Below are positions 25,185 to 33,544 of a DNA stretch of 64,000 nucleotides, piece after piece (positions within the stretch are counted from its first letter, which is position 1; each line of letters opens with the position of its first letter). This DNA comes from Streptomyces musisoli. GTDB taxonomy: Bacteria > Actinomycetota > Actinomycetes > Streptomycetales > Streptomycetaceae. Both the position numbers and the translations under genes were made by a program. Location of the stretch: assembly GCF_016741855.1 (NCBI RefSeq), contig NZ_JAERRH010000001.1:955957-1019956 (forward strand). Direction: 5' to 3'. A model generated the notes under the pieces. That model made no database searches and was not told the origin of the DNA. It saw only the letters and a list, made by a program, of their open reading frames with translations.

Positions 25185-27028
25185 CCGGCCTCCTCGGGCA
25201 GCCGGACCGGCTCGCCCCAGGTGGGCAGCGAGACGTATGCGGCGCCGTCGCGGAAGACCAGGCCCAGTTCCCCCGCCCGTCCGATCCAGGCGTCCAGGTC
25301 CCCTGTCGGCACCCGGTGGCCGCCGGCGGCCAGCAGGCGGTGCAGTGCGGGCACGGTCCGGCCGTCCTCCAGGTGGCGCAGGGCCGCGGCGTGCCAGCCG
25401 GTGAAGCGGTGGGTGACGGGCGGGCGGCCGTGCCGGCGGTCGTGCACCAGCAGCTCCGCTCCGTCCTCCTCGAACAGCAGCCGGGAGTGCGCGTGCCCGG
25501 CCCGCCATGCGGCCACCGCCTCCTTCAGCCGCTGCTCGACCGGCCCGCCGATGCCCGCCGGTTCACTGTCGAACAGGTACACCAGATCGGCCAGTTCCTC
25601 CTCGGGCAGCTCGTAGACGTGCTGGTACATCTCGGCGGGGCGGCGTTTGCCGAAGCCGAGGCCCGGGTCGGTGAAGTGCGGGCTGAAGCGCTCCAGCTGG
25701 ATGCGGTGGGCACCGCTCGGCGGCTGGAGGTGGACCAGCGCGGGAAGCTGGTCGATGACGGGCGCGTAGTCCTCGGCGGTCTCGCCGGGGAAGCCGTACA
25801 GCAGGTTCCAGGAGCAGGTCAGTGCGTGGTTCTCGCACTCGCGCAGGGTGCGGACGTTACGGACTGCGGTGACGCCCTTGTCCATGAGGTCGAGGACGCG
25901 GCTGCCGAGGGACTCGATGCCGGGCTGGATGTGCACCGTGCCGGAGTCGCCGAGGAGGCGGAGCTGGGCGGGGGTGAGGTTCGACTTGACCTCGTAGTGC
26001 AGCCGCAGGTCCCAGCCGCTGTCGACGACGCGGGGCAGGAAGTCGCGGAAGTAGGCCATGTCGATGATGTTGTCGACGGTGACCACGTCGAGGAGGCGGT
26101 GGCGGCGGACCAGCCGGTCGATCTCCGCCCACAGCCGCTCCCCCGGCTTGGCGCGGAAGGCCATGGCGGTGCCGTTCAGCCCGCAGAAGGTGCAGTGGTG
26201 CTTCTCGCCCCACCAGCAGCCGCGGGCTCCTTCGACGACCAGCTTCGGGTGGATGTACTCCTGCACCGGGGAGGCGTCCAGGGCGGTCTGCCACTGGTCG
26301 TAGTCGGGCGCGGGTATGTCGGCCGGGGCCACGGTCCGCCGGGTCTCCGTGTTGGCCCGCGACACCGTGCCGTCCCACCAGCACAGGCCGGGGACGTCCG
26401 TGGGTGCGGTGCCCGCGTCCAGGTGGCGCAGCAGGGCCGGGAAGGCGTACTCGGCCTCGCCGCGGACCACGTGGTCGACGAACGGGTGGTTGCGGTGCAG
26501 CGCGTGGCCCATCGGGCCGTCGCAGTTGCTGCCGCCGAGGACGACCGTCAGCTCCGGCCGTCTTCGCTTGAGTTCACGGGCCAGGGCGAGCGAGGGCACG
26601 TTCTGCATGAAGGTGGTGGTGAACCCGACCACGTCCGGCCCGGCCGCCAGCACCTCGGTGGCACAGGCCTCGACGAAGGAGGCCGCGTACGGCCGCATCG
26701 CCAGCGCCGTGTCGATGAAGACGCCCCGGCCGGCCGCGTAGTCCCGGAGCCGGGCCACGCCCCAGGCGGGGTCGTCGTACAGGACGCCGGAGAAGACCCA
26801 GTCGCCGAGTCCGTGGAAGATCGCGTCGCTGCCGACCGCCACGTAGTCCCCCGGCCGCAGCCGGCCGCCGGAGTGCTCCAGCAGGAACTCGGCCCAGCGC
26901 AGCGAGCCGTGGAACTCGGTGACCTCGTCGCCGGGGCGGGCCCCACGCACGATCCGGTTCAGCAGGCCGAGTTGCAGGGAGGGCAGGTCGAGCGGATGCC
27001 ACGGCATCGTGACCAGGTGGACGCGCAT
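25181..27028 (-). CDS. B12-binding radical SAM enzyme, RiPP maturation (C-methyltransferase-like)
   Basis: 615 residues. The N-terminal about 200 residues form a B12-binding Rossmann-like domain (PDVVGFTTTFMQNVPSLALA, LGGSNCDGPMG). The radical SAM core starts near residue 265 with the cluster motif CWWGEKHHCTFC (C-x7-C-x2-C, about 270-281), then GIESLGSRVLDLMDKGV and NLLYGFPGETAEDY. A C-terminal extension of about 180 residues follows. This matches the RiPP maturation radical SAM protein 1 family, whose members can methylate unactivated carbons of ribosomal peptides. The ATG at 27028 is only 2 bp after the stop of a 28-residue peptide gene, the natural substrate candidate. Confidence 0.82.
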   Translation of the reverse strand: MRVHLVTMPWHPLDLPSLQLGLLNRIVRGARPGDEVTEFHGSLRWAEFLLEHSGGRLRPGDYVAVGSDAIFHGLGDWVFSGVLYDDPAWGVARLRDYAAGRGVFIDTALAMRPYAASFVEACATEVLAAGPDVVGFTTTFMQNVPSLALARELKRRRPELTVVLGGSNCDGPMGHALHRNHPFVDHVVRGEAEYAFPALLRHLDAGTAPTDVPGLCWWDGTVSRANTETRRTVAPADIPAPDYDQWQTALDASPVQEYIHPKLVVEGARGCWWGEKHHCTFCGLNGTAMAFRAKPGERLWAEIDRLVRRHRLLDVVTVDNIIDMAYFRDFLPRVVDSGWDLRLHYEVKSNLTPAQLRLLGDSGTVHIQPGIESLGSRVLDLMDKGVTAVRNVRTLRECENHALTCSWNLLYGFPGETAEDYAPVIDQLPALVHLQPPSGAHRIQLERFSPHFTDPGLGFGKRRPAEMYQHVYELPEEELADLVYLFDSEPAGIGGPVEQRLKEAVAAWRAGHAHSRLLFEEDGAELLVHDRRHGRPPVTHRFTGWHAAALRHLEDGRTVPALHRLLAAGGHRVPTGDLDAWIGRAGELGLVFRDGAAYVSLPTWGEPVRLPEEAG

Positions 27029-27030
27029 GG

Positions 27031-27117
27031 TCAGCGGGTCGGCCGCTTCTCCAGGATGGCAGGCCGGCGGGTGGTGGTCCGCTGGTCCTCGCGGACCACG
27101 GTCTTCTTGATCTCCAC
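27031..27117 (-). CDS. Candidate RiPP precursor peptide, 28 residues, highly basic
   Basis: GTG at 27117 with AGGGGAG eight bases upstream encodes a 28-residue peptide beginning MEIKKTVVREDQRTTTRRP and ending AILEKRPTR. It has ten Lys/Arg and no Cys. An alternative ATG at 27135 would add MRGVTG. It sits 2 bp ahead of the B12 radical SAM gene, the classic position of a precursor. Which residues are modified cannot be told; Val, Thr, Ile or Arg carbons would be possible C-methylation targets. No protease gene is adjacent. Its reality rests on position, ribosome site and frame, not on homology. Confidence 0.6.
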   Translation of the reverse strand: MEIKKTVVREDQRTTTRRPAILEKRPTR

Positions 27118-27143
27118 GCCCGTCACTCCCCTCATGGCACGCG

Positions 27144-27206
27144 AACACCCTTGTGCCGCACGGCCGTCCACCATATGGACCAACGTAAGTACGACACAAG
27201 GGTGTT
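27144..27206. promoter_or_regulatory. Nested inverted repeats upstream of the RiPP operon
   Basis: A perfect 12-bp inverted repeat (AACACCCTTGTG at 27144-27155, CACAAGGGTGTT at 27195-27206) brackets 39 bp that contain a second, smaller inverted repeat (GTCCA-TATGG-TGGAC on the minus strand, about 27167-27181). It lies between the Pnkp stop and the peptide gene. It could be a two-site operator, an attenuator hairpin, or a Pnkp terminator. Confidence 0.55.
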
Positions 27207-27221
27207 GTGTGACCAAGGAGT

Positions 27222-29801
27222 TCACAGGCGCGGGTCGACCGGTTCCGACTCCAGCGCCAGCACCCCGAACACCGCCTCGTGCACCCGCCACAGCGGTTCC
27301 CCGCCGGCGAGCCGGTCCAGGGCCTCCAGGCCGAGGGCGTACTCGCGCAGGGCGAGCGAGCGCTTGTGGTTCAGGAACCGCTGCCGCAGCCGGGCGAGGT
27401 TGTCCGGCCGGGTGTACTCCGGACCGTAGACGATCCGCAGGTATTCCCGGCCCCGGCACTTGATGCCGGGCTGCACCAGCCGTCCCTCGGGGTTGCGGAC
27501 CAGCGCGCCGAGCGGCTTGACGACCATGCCCTCGCCGCCCCGGCCGGTCATCTCCAGCCACCAGTCGACGCCCGCGCGGACCGACTCCGGGTCGCCGGTG
27601 TCGACGTACAGCCGCCGGGTGGTCTGCAGCAGCCCGCTGCCGTCGTGCTCCACCAGCCGGTCGATCAGGGCCAGCTGCTCGTCGTGCGCCAGCACGGCGA
27701 GGTTGCGTCCCTGGGCGGCCAGCAGCTGGAAGGGGGCCAGCCGGACCCCTTCCAGGCCCTCGGTGGTCCAGCAGTAGCGGCGGTAGGCGGCGGTGAACGC
27801 GGCGGCGTCGGCGGCCCGTTCGCGCTGAAGGTCCAGCAGGCCGTCCACGTCGGCACCGCGCGCGGCCGCCGCCTCCAGGGCGGCGAGCGCGCCCGGGAAC
27901 ACCGCGCCCGCGGCGGCGCCCACGGCCGCGTACTGGCCGCGCAGCAGTCCGGTGGCCTTCAGCGACCACGGCATCAGCTCGGCGTCCAGCAGCAGCCAGT
28001 CCGTGCCGAGTTCGTCCCAGAGCCCGGCGTCCGTGACCGCCGAGCGCAGCCGGCCGAGGATCTCCTCGGTCGTCCGCCCGTCGTCGAAGAACGGCCGCCC
28101 GGTGCGGGTGTACAGCGAGCCGGTGGGCCCTCCCCCGCTCTCGGCCCCGCCCGCGCCGGGGGCACCCCCGACGCCGAACCGTCGCCGCGCCGCCTCCGCG
28201 TCGCGGCACACCAGGGCCACGGCCCGCGAGCCCATGTGCTTCTCCTCGCACACGACCCGCGCGACGCCGTCCCGTGCGTACTGCGCGAACGCCTCCACCG
28301 GGTGCTCCAGGTAGCCGTCCTGTGCGGAGGTGGCCGTCGGCGCCATGGTCGGCGGCAGGTACGGCAGCAGGCGCGGGTCGGTCGCGAAGCGGCTCATGAC
28401 CTCCAGTGCCGCCGCCGCGTTCTCCTCGCGGACCGCCACCATGCCGGCGTGCCGGGTCTCCACCGCGCGGCGGCCGTGCACGTCCGCCAGGTCCAGGGGC
28501 CGGCCGTCGTGCCCGCCGGGCGCCTCGCTGCGCAGCGGCCGCGCCGGCTCGTACCAGACCCGCTCGGCCGGCACGTCGACCAGTTCGCGCTCCGGCCAGC
28601 GCAGCGCGGTCAGCTTGCCGCCGAAGACGGCGCCGGTGTCCAGGCAGATGGTGTTGTTGAGCCAGGTGGCCTCGGGCACGGGCGTGTGGCCGTAGACGAC
28701 GGCCGCCCGCCCGCGGTAGTCCTCCGCCCACGGGTAGCGCACCGGCAGCCCGAACTCGTCGGTCTCGCCGGTGGTCTCGCCGTACAGCGCGTGCGCGCGG
28801 ACCCGGCCGGAGGTGCGGCCGTGGTACTTCTCCGGCAGACCGGCGTGGCAGACCACGAGCCGGCCGCCGTCGAGGACGTAGTGGCTGACCAGCCCGTCCA
28901 GGAACTGCCGGACCTCGGTCCGGAACTCCTCGCTCTCCTGCTCCATCTGCGCGACGGTCTCGGCGAGCCCGTGGGTGTGCCGGACGTTGCGGCCCTTGAG
29001 GTGGCGGCCGTACTTGTTCTCGTGGTTGCCGGGGACGCAGAGGGCGTTGCCCGACTTCACCATCGCCATCACGCGGCGCAGCACGCCGGGGCTGTCCGGG
29101 CCGCGGTCGACCAGGTCGCCGACGAACACGGCGGTACGGCCCTGCGGGTGCACCCCGTCGGTGTAGCCCAGCTCGGACAGGAGCGACTCCAGTTCGGCGG
29201 AGCAGCCGTGGATGTCGCCGATGATGTCGAACGGGCCGGTGAGGTGGGTCAGGTCGTTGTAGCGCTTCTCGGTGACGACGGTGGCGTGCTCGGTCTCCTC
29301 CACCCCGCGCAGGACGTGTACCTTGCGGAAGCCCTCGCGTTCCAGGTGCCGGAGCGACCTGCGCAGTTCGCGGATGTGCCGCTGGATGACCCGGCGGGGC
29401 ATGTCGGCCCGGTCGGTGCGGGCCGCGTTGCGCTCGGCGCACACCTCCTCCGGCACGTCCAGCACGATGGCGATGGGCAGCACGTCGTACTTCCTGGCCA
29501 GCTCGATCAGCTGCCGCCGGCTGTCCTGCTGCACGCTGGTGGCGTCCACGACGGTGCGGCGGCCGGCGGCCAGCCGCTTGCCGGCGATGTAGTGCAGGAC
29601 GTCGAAGGCGTCGCGGGTCGCGCTCTGGTCGTTCTCGTCGTCGGAGACCAGGCCGCGGCAGAAGTCGGAGGAGATCACCTCGGTGGGCTTGAAGTGCTTG
29701 CGGGCGAAGGTCGACTTGCCGGAGCCGGAGGCGCCGACGAGGACGACGAGGGAGAGGTCGGTGACGGGCAGGGCCCGTCCCTCGTGCTGTGTCCCGGTCA
29801 T
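27222..29801 (-). CDS. pnkp: Polynucleotide kinase-phosphatase-ligase, bacterial RNA repair (Pnkp)
   Basis: 859-residue trifunctional RNA end-healing enzyme. The 5' kinase has P-loop GASGSGKST (23-31). The binuclear metallophosphatase has GDIHGC (about 195), GDLVDRGP (about 235) and GNHENK. The C-terminal adenylyltransferase module has the nucleotidyl Lys in EEKHMGSRAV (about Lys521) and later motifs MVVKPLGALV and VQPGIKCRGREYL. With Hen1 it heals and seals RNA cut by ribotoxins, adding a 2'-O-methyl that blocks re-cleavage. Start ATG 29801 overlaps the hen1 stop (ATGA). Together they form a complete two-gene system. Confidence 0.93.
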   Translation of the reverse strand: MTGTQHEGRALPVTDLSLVVLVGASGSGKSTFARKHFKPTEVISSDFCRGLVSDDENDQSATRDAFDVLHYIAGKRLAAGRRTVVDATSVQQDSRRQLIELARKYDVLPIAIVLDVPEEVCAERNAARTDRADMPRRVIQRHIRELRRSLRHLEREGFRKVHVLRGVEETEHATVVTEKRYNDLTHLTGPFDIIGDIHGCSAELESLLSELGYTDGVHPQGRTAVFVGDLVDRGPDSPGVLRRVMAMVKSGNALCVPGNHENKYGRHLKGRNVRHTHGLAETVAQMEQESEEFRTEVRQFLDGLVSHYVLDGGRLVVCHAGLPEKYHGRTSGRVRAHALYGETTGETDEFGLPVRYPWAEDYRGRAAVVYGHTPVPEATWLNNTICLDTGAVFGGKLTALRWPERELVDVPAERVWYEPARPLRSEAPGGHDGRPLDLADVHGRRAVETRHAGMVAVREENAAAALEVMSRFATDPRLLPYLPPTMAPTATSAQDGYLEHPVEAFAQYARDGVARVVCEEKHMGSRAVALVCRDAEAARRRFGVGGAPGAGGAESGGGPTGSLYTRTGRPFFDDGRTTEEILGRLRSAVTDAGLWDELGTDWLLLDAELMPWSLKATGLLRGQYAAVGAAAGAVFPGALAALEAAAARGADVDGLLDLQRERAADAAAFTAAYRRYCWTTEGLEGVRLAPFQLLAAQGRNLAVLAHDEQLALIDRLVEHDGSGLLQTTRRLYVDTGDPESVRAGVDWWLEMTGRGGEGMVVKPLGALVRNPEGRLVQPGIKCRGREYLRIVYGPEYTRPDNLARLRQRFLNHKRSLALREYALGLEALDRLAGGEPLWRVHEAVFGVLALESEPVDPRL

Positions 29802-31267
29802 GCCGCCTTCGCCTCCTTCCCGGTCTCGTTCCGCTGTACGAACACGGCCATCTGTGTGGGCGGTCCGACCTCCGGGTCGTCCGGCCCCACCGGCACGAAC
29901 TCCACGTCGTACCCGTGCCGTCCGGCGACCGCGTGCGCCCAGGCGCGGAACTCCTCGCGGGTCCACTCGAAGCGGTGGTCGCCGTGCCGGACGTGGCCGG
30001 CCGGGAGGGACTCCCAGCGGACGTTGTACTCGACGTTCGGGGTGGTCACCAGGACCGTGCGCGGGCGGGCCGCACCGAACACCGCGTACTCAAGGGCGGG
30101 CAGCCGGGGCAGGTCGAGGTGCTCGATCACCTCGCTGAGCACGGCGGCGTCGTACCCCGTGAGCCTGCGGTCGGTGTAGGCGAGCGAGCCCTGGAGGAGC
30201 TTGACGCGTGCGGCCTGCCGCTCGCCCATGCGGTCCAGCTTCAGCCGCCGGGAGGCGATGGTCAGGGCGCGCATCGACACGTCGACACCGACGATCTCGG
30301 TGAACCGCGGGTCCTTGAGCAGCGCCTGCACCAGCTGTCCCTGCCCGCAGCCGAGGTCGAGGACCCGGGCCGCGCCGGACGCCTGGAGCGCCTCGACGAT
30401 CGCGTCGCGTCGCCGGACGGCGAGCGGGGTGGGCTTCTCCTCGGTCTCGGTCTCGGCCTCGACGGCGTTGTCGATGTCCTCGACCTCGCTGTCGTCGGCC
30501 TCGGCGAGCCGCACCAGCTCCAGCCGCTCCATCGCCTGACGGGTCAGCGACCAGCGGCGCGAGAGGTAGCGGCTGGTGATGAGCTTCTGTTCCGGATGCT
30601 CGGCCAGCCAGCCCTCGCCGGCCCGCAGCAGCTTGTCGACCTCGTCGGCGGAGACCCAGTAGTGTTTGGCGTCGTCGAGCACCGGCAGCAGGACGTACAG
30701 GTGGCGCAGCGCCTCGGCGAGGGTGAGCCGCTCCGACTCCAGCAGGAGCCGGACGTAGCGGGAGTCGCCCCACTCCGGGAACGCGGTGTCGAGCGGGACG
30801 GGGTCGGCGGTCACGGTCCAGCCGAGCGGCGCGAACAGGCGCCGGACGATTTCCGGTCCGCCGCGGGCGGGCAGCGCGGGCACCTCGATGCGCAGCGGCA
30901 GCGGGGCGGCGGCCCGCTCGGGGCGGGCGTTGCACACCCCGCGCAGGGCGCTGGAGAAGACGCTGCTCAGTGCGACCGCGAGCAGCGAGGAGGCCGCGTA
31001 GGGGCGGTCGTTGACGTACTGGGCGAGTGCCGCGTCGGGCGCGCCGCCGCGGCCCTTGCCCTTCCCCCGCCGGACCAGCGCGACCGGGTCGATCTCCAGC
31101 AGCAGGGCGGCCGTGCAGCGCTCGGCGTCCGCCTCGGGGTAGAACACGTGCGCCGTGCCGTGCGAGGTGGAGAACGCCTGTGCCTTGCCGGGGTGCTTGT
31201 GCAGCAGGTACCCGAGGTCTGTGGCCGGACTCCCGGCCGTGCCGGTGGTGGAGATCGTCACGAACAT
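29798..31267 (-). CDS. hen1: 3'-terminal RNA ribose 2'-O-methyltransferase Hen1
   Basis: 489 residues. The N-terminal about 240 residues form the bacterial Hen1-specific domain that activates the Pnkp ligase (FVTISTTGTAGSPATDLGYL, HGTAHVFYPEA). The C-terminal SAM-dependent methyltransferase has VLDLGCGQGQLVQALL (about 301-316), the Hen1 metal-site motif SEVIEHLDLPRLPALE (about 376-391), TTPNVEYNV and HRFEWTREEFRAWA. It methylates the 2'-OH at the break before sealing by Pnkp. It is the first gene of the hen1-pnkp operon. Confidence 0.93.
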   Translation of the reverse strand: MFVTISTTGTAGSPATDLGYLLHKHPGKAQAFSTSHGTAHVFYPEADAERCTAALLLEIDPVALVRRGKGKGRGGAPDAALAQYVNDRPYAASSLLAVALSSVFSSALRGVCNARPERAAAPLPLRIEVPALPARGGPEIVRRLFAPLGWTVTADPVPLDTAFPEWGDSRYVRLLLESERLTLAEALRHLYVLLPVLDDAKHYWVSADEVDKLLRAGEGWLAEHPEQKLITSRYLSRRWSLTRQAMERLELVRLAEADDSEVEDIDNAVEAETETEEKPTPLAVRRRDAIVEALQASGAARVLDLGCGQGQLVQALLKDPRFTEIVGVDVSMRALTIASRRLKLDRMGERQAARVKLLQGSLAYTDRRLTGYDAAVLSEVIEHLDLPRLPALEYAVFGAARPRTVLVTTPNVEYNVRWESLPAGHVRHGDHRFEWTREEFRAWAHAVAGRHGYDVEFVPVGPDDPEVGPPTQMAVFVQRNETGKEAKAA

Positions 31268-31361
31268 GCTGTCGAGTCTGGCCGCCCGGGCCTCCCGCCG
31301 ACCACCGGTTTTCTTTGCGCACGTCCGCGGCCGGCCGGGCGCGCCCGGCCGGCCGCTGTGC

Positions 31362-32306
31362 TCATTTCGCGTCGGCGACGATCTTCCGGGCGTTCGCGAC
31401 GGCCTTCTCGTTCGCGACGCGCCGCTCCTCCAGCACCTTCTTGTTCCTGGCGATGGCGGTCTTCTGCCGGCTGCTCTCGACGGCGTGCACGGACTGGATG
31501 TAGTCGGTGTCGAGTTTGCACCGGGCGTCCGCGGCGGCGGTCTTCTTCTCCTTGTCGGAGGGCTCGTCGGCGCCGAACCAGTGGGTGTCGAGGGACGCCT
31601 CGTCCGGGTCGGGGTAGTGGAAGCCCTCGTCCTTCATGCAGTCCGCCCAGGCGCGGTCGGCCTTCTTCCAGGCGGGGTCCTTCTTCGCCTGTTCGCGCGC
31701 GTCGGACCAGAGTTTCATGGCGACCGAGTAGTAGCCGGAGAGCTTCACGCCGCCGATCTTCACCGGCTCGGGCTCGGGACCGTAGATCTTCCGGTTCGCC
31801 TGGCCCAGGCAGCCGCCCCGGGGGATGGGGGTGCCGTGCGCCTGGTGGCTGTCGCCGGACTCGAAGACGCCGGTGAGGGCCGTGTACTGGTCGGCCGGCC
31901 ACTCCATGGGCTGGTCGGTGGACTCCTCGTCCAGCCGCTGCCGGTTGTGGTAGCCGTGCTCGGCCGCCAGATCGGGATCGTCCACCCCGTACGGGCTGTC
32001 GTCGCCGACCTTGCTGCGGCTGGAGAGGGTGCCCTGTCGCACCGGATACGTCGACTCGACCGTCCGCAGGTCGAGCGTCTTGAAGCCGGTGAACCCGAGG
32101 CGGACCATGCACTGCCGGGCGAGGATCCACTGCGCCGCGCCGACGGCCTTTCCGTCACCGGACGCCGGGTCCGGAATGTATGCCTGGAGCGGGAACGCCT
32201 TCATGGTGTTGAGGCGGTGGGCCTCGTCGCCGGCGTCGTCGTCGCCGAACTGGCATGCCGACACGGCGAGCAGGCCGGTGAGAGCGAGGGGGAGAAGTTT
32301 ACGCAC
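31362..32306 (-). CDS. Secreted lipoprotein of unknown function
   Basis: 314 residues. A signal peptide with lipobox VSAC (MRKLLPLALTGLLAVSAC) indicates a membrane-anchored extracellular protein. The mature part is charged, with several Cys-containing segments (ARQCMVRLGFTGF, RGGCLGQANRKIYG, AWADCMKDEGFHYPDPDEAS, DARCKLDTDYIQSVHAVES). The last resembles actinobacterial lipoproteins with a repeated Cys-Met/DEG pattern. A long helical Lys/Ala-rich C-terminus follows. No enzymatic motif is seen. It is divergent from the carboxypeptidase gene over a 162-bp gap. Confidence 0.65.
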   Translation of the reverse strand: MRKLLPLALTGLLAVSACQFGDDDAGDEAHRLNTMKAFPLQAYIPDPASGDGKAVGAAQWILARQCMVRLGFTGFKTLDLRTVESTYPVRQGTLSSRSKVGDDSPYGVDDPDLAAEHGYHNRQRLDEESTDQPMEWPADQYTALTGVFESGDSHQAHGTPIPRGGCLGQANRKIYGPEPEPVKIGGVKLSGYYSVAMKLWSDAREQAKKDPAWKKADRAWADCMKDEGFHYPDPDEASLDTHWFGADEPSDKEKKTAAADARCKLDTDYIQSVHAVESSRQKTAIARNKKVLEERRVANEKAVANARKIVADAK

Positions 32307-32468
32307 CGGGTCATACGATCAGTCCCGGATCATGAGCGCTGTGACGGAGCCCACAGTTCCGCCACAACGCGTTCACAGTACGGTCATGTGATCTCCGTTA
32401 TGGCCGCCCTGACCGCGGACCTGATGAAGTGAGCCCCCGTCAACTGACCACTGACAGAAGGGGGAACC

Positions 32469-33425
32469 ATGGACATCGGCCAGGGAATCCGCGCAAGGAG
32501 AAGAGCCGCCGTCGCGGTGGCGGCCGGCGCCGTCCTGGGCGCGGGGGTCCTCGCGACCGCTCCCGCCCACGCGGGCACGGCACCGGCCGCGGCCACCGCG
32601 GCGCGCACCGTCACGGCGGCGCCGCAGGTGCCGGCCCAGGGTGCGTACGCCATGAACGCGGCCACGGGCAAGCAGCTCTTCGGCAAGGCGCCGAACGGCC
32701 GGCTGCGGACCGGCTCCACCACGAAGATCATGACCGCGCTCGTGGTGCTGTCGCAGCGGAACCTGAACCTGAACAAGAAGGTGAAGATCAAGAAGGAGTA
32801 CACCGACTACGTCATCGACCCGGTGACGGACAACCAGCGCTACTCCAGCGCCAACCTGATCCTCGGCGACTCGATGCCGGTGGGTGACCTGCTGTACGGC
32901 CTGCTGCTCCCGTCGGGCTGCGACGCGGCCTACGCGCTGGCGGACACCTACGGCACGGGCTCGACGACGGCCCAGCGGACCAAGTCGTTCATCGGCAAGA
33001 TGAACAGCAAGGCGCGTGAACTGGGCCTGACGAACACCCACTTCGATTCCTTCGACGGGGTGTCCAACGGCAAGAACTACTCCTCGCCGCGGGATCTGGC
33101 CAAGCTGGCCGGGGTCGCGCTGAAGAACAAGACGTTCAAGAAGGTCGTGGGCACCAAGGTCTACGACGACATGCAGTCGTACCGGCCCGGCGGCGGAACG
33201 CACGCGATGCGGCCGTGGACCAACTCCAACAAGCTCCTCACCTCCTACCGGGGCGCGTTCGGCGTGAAGACCGGCTCCGGGCCGGAGGCGAAGTTCTGCC
33301 TGGTGTTCGCGGCCGCCCGCGGCTCCAGGACGGTCGTGGGCACCATCCTCGCGGACACCTCGGCGGACCAGCGCTTCAAGGACGCGGCGAAGATCCTCGA
33401 CTACGGCTTCACCCAGCACGGCTGA
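32469..33425 (+). CDS. D-alanyl-D-alanine carboxypeptidase (penicillin-binding protein, S11 family)
   Basis: 318-residue secreted serine peptidase that trims peptidoglycan pentapeptides. An Arg-rich n-region and hydrophobic stretch end at APAHA, a likely cleavage site near residue 35. The three penicillin-binding motifs are present: SxxK as STTK (GSTTKIMTALVV, about residues 80-83), SGC in LLLPSGCDAAYALADTY (SxN equivalent), and KTG in FGVKTGSGPEAKFC. The short length without a C-terminal membrane anchor is common for Streptomyces members. A ribosome site AAGGGGG lies just upstream, and a strong terminator follows. Confidence 0.92.
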   Translation: MDIGQGIRARRRAAVAVAAGAVLGAGVLATAPAHAGTAPAAATAARTVTAAPQVPAQGAYAMNAATGKQLFGKAPNGRLRTGSTTKIMTALVVLSQRNLNLNKKVKIKKEYTDYVIDPVTDNQRYSSANLILGDSMPVGDLLYGLLLPSGCDAAYALADTYGTGSTTAQRTKSFIGKMNSKARELGLTNTHFDSFDGVSNGKNYSSPRDLAKLAGVALKNKTFKKVVGTKVYDDMQSYRPGGGTHAMRPWTNSNKLLTSYRGAFGVKTGSGPEAKFCLVFAAARGSRTVVGTILADTSADQRFKDAAKILDYGFTQHG

Positions 33426-33433
33426 GCGGGGAG

Positions 33434-33462
33434 CCCGGGGAGGATCGGTGATCCTCCCCGGG
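33434..33462 (+). terminator. Strong hairpin terminator after the carboxypeptidase gene
   Basis: Perfect 13-bp stem (33434-33446 and 33450-33462) with a 3-base loop, 8 bp after the stop codon. Confidence 0.8.
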
Positions 33463-33544
33463 TCTCCGGCCGGCACCCCGGCTCCTGGCGCGCGCCCGGA
33501 CGCCGCTGCGGCCGTGACGGCGCGGCGGGGCCCCGCCGTCGCGG

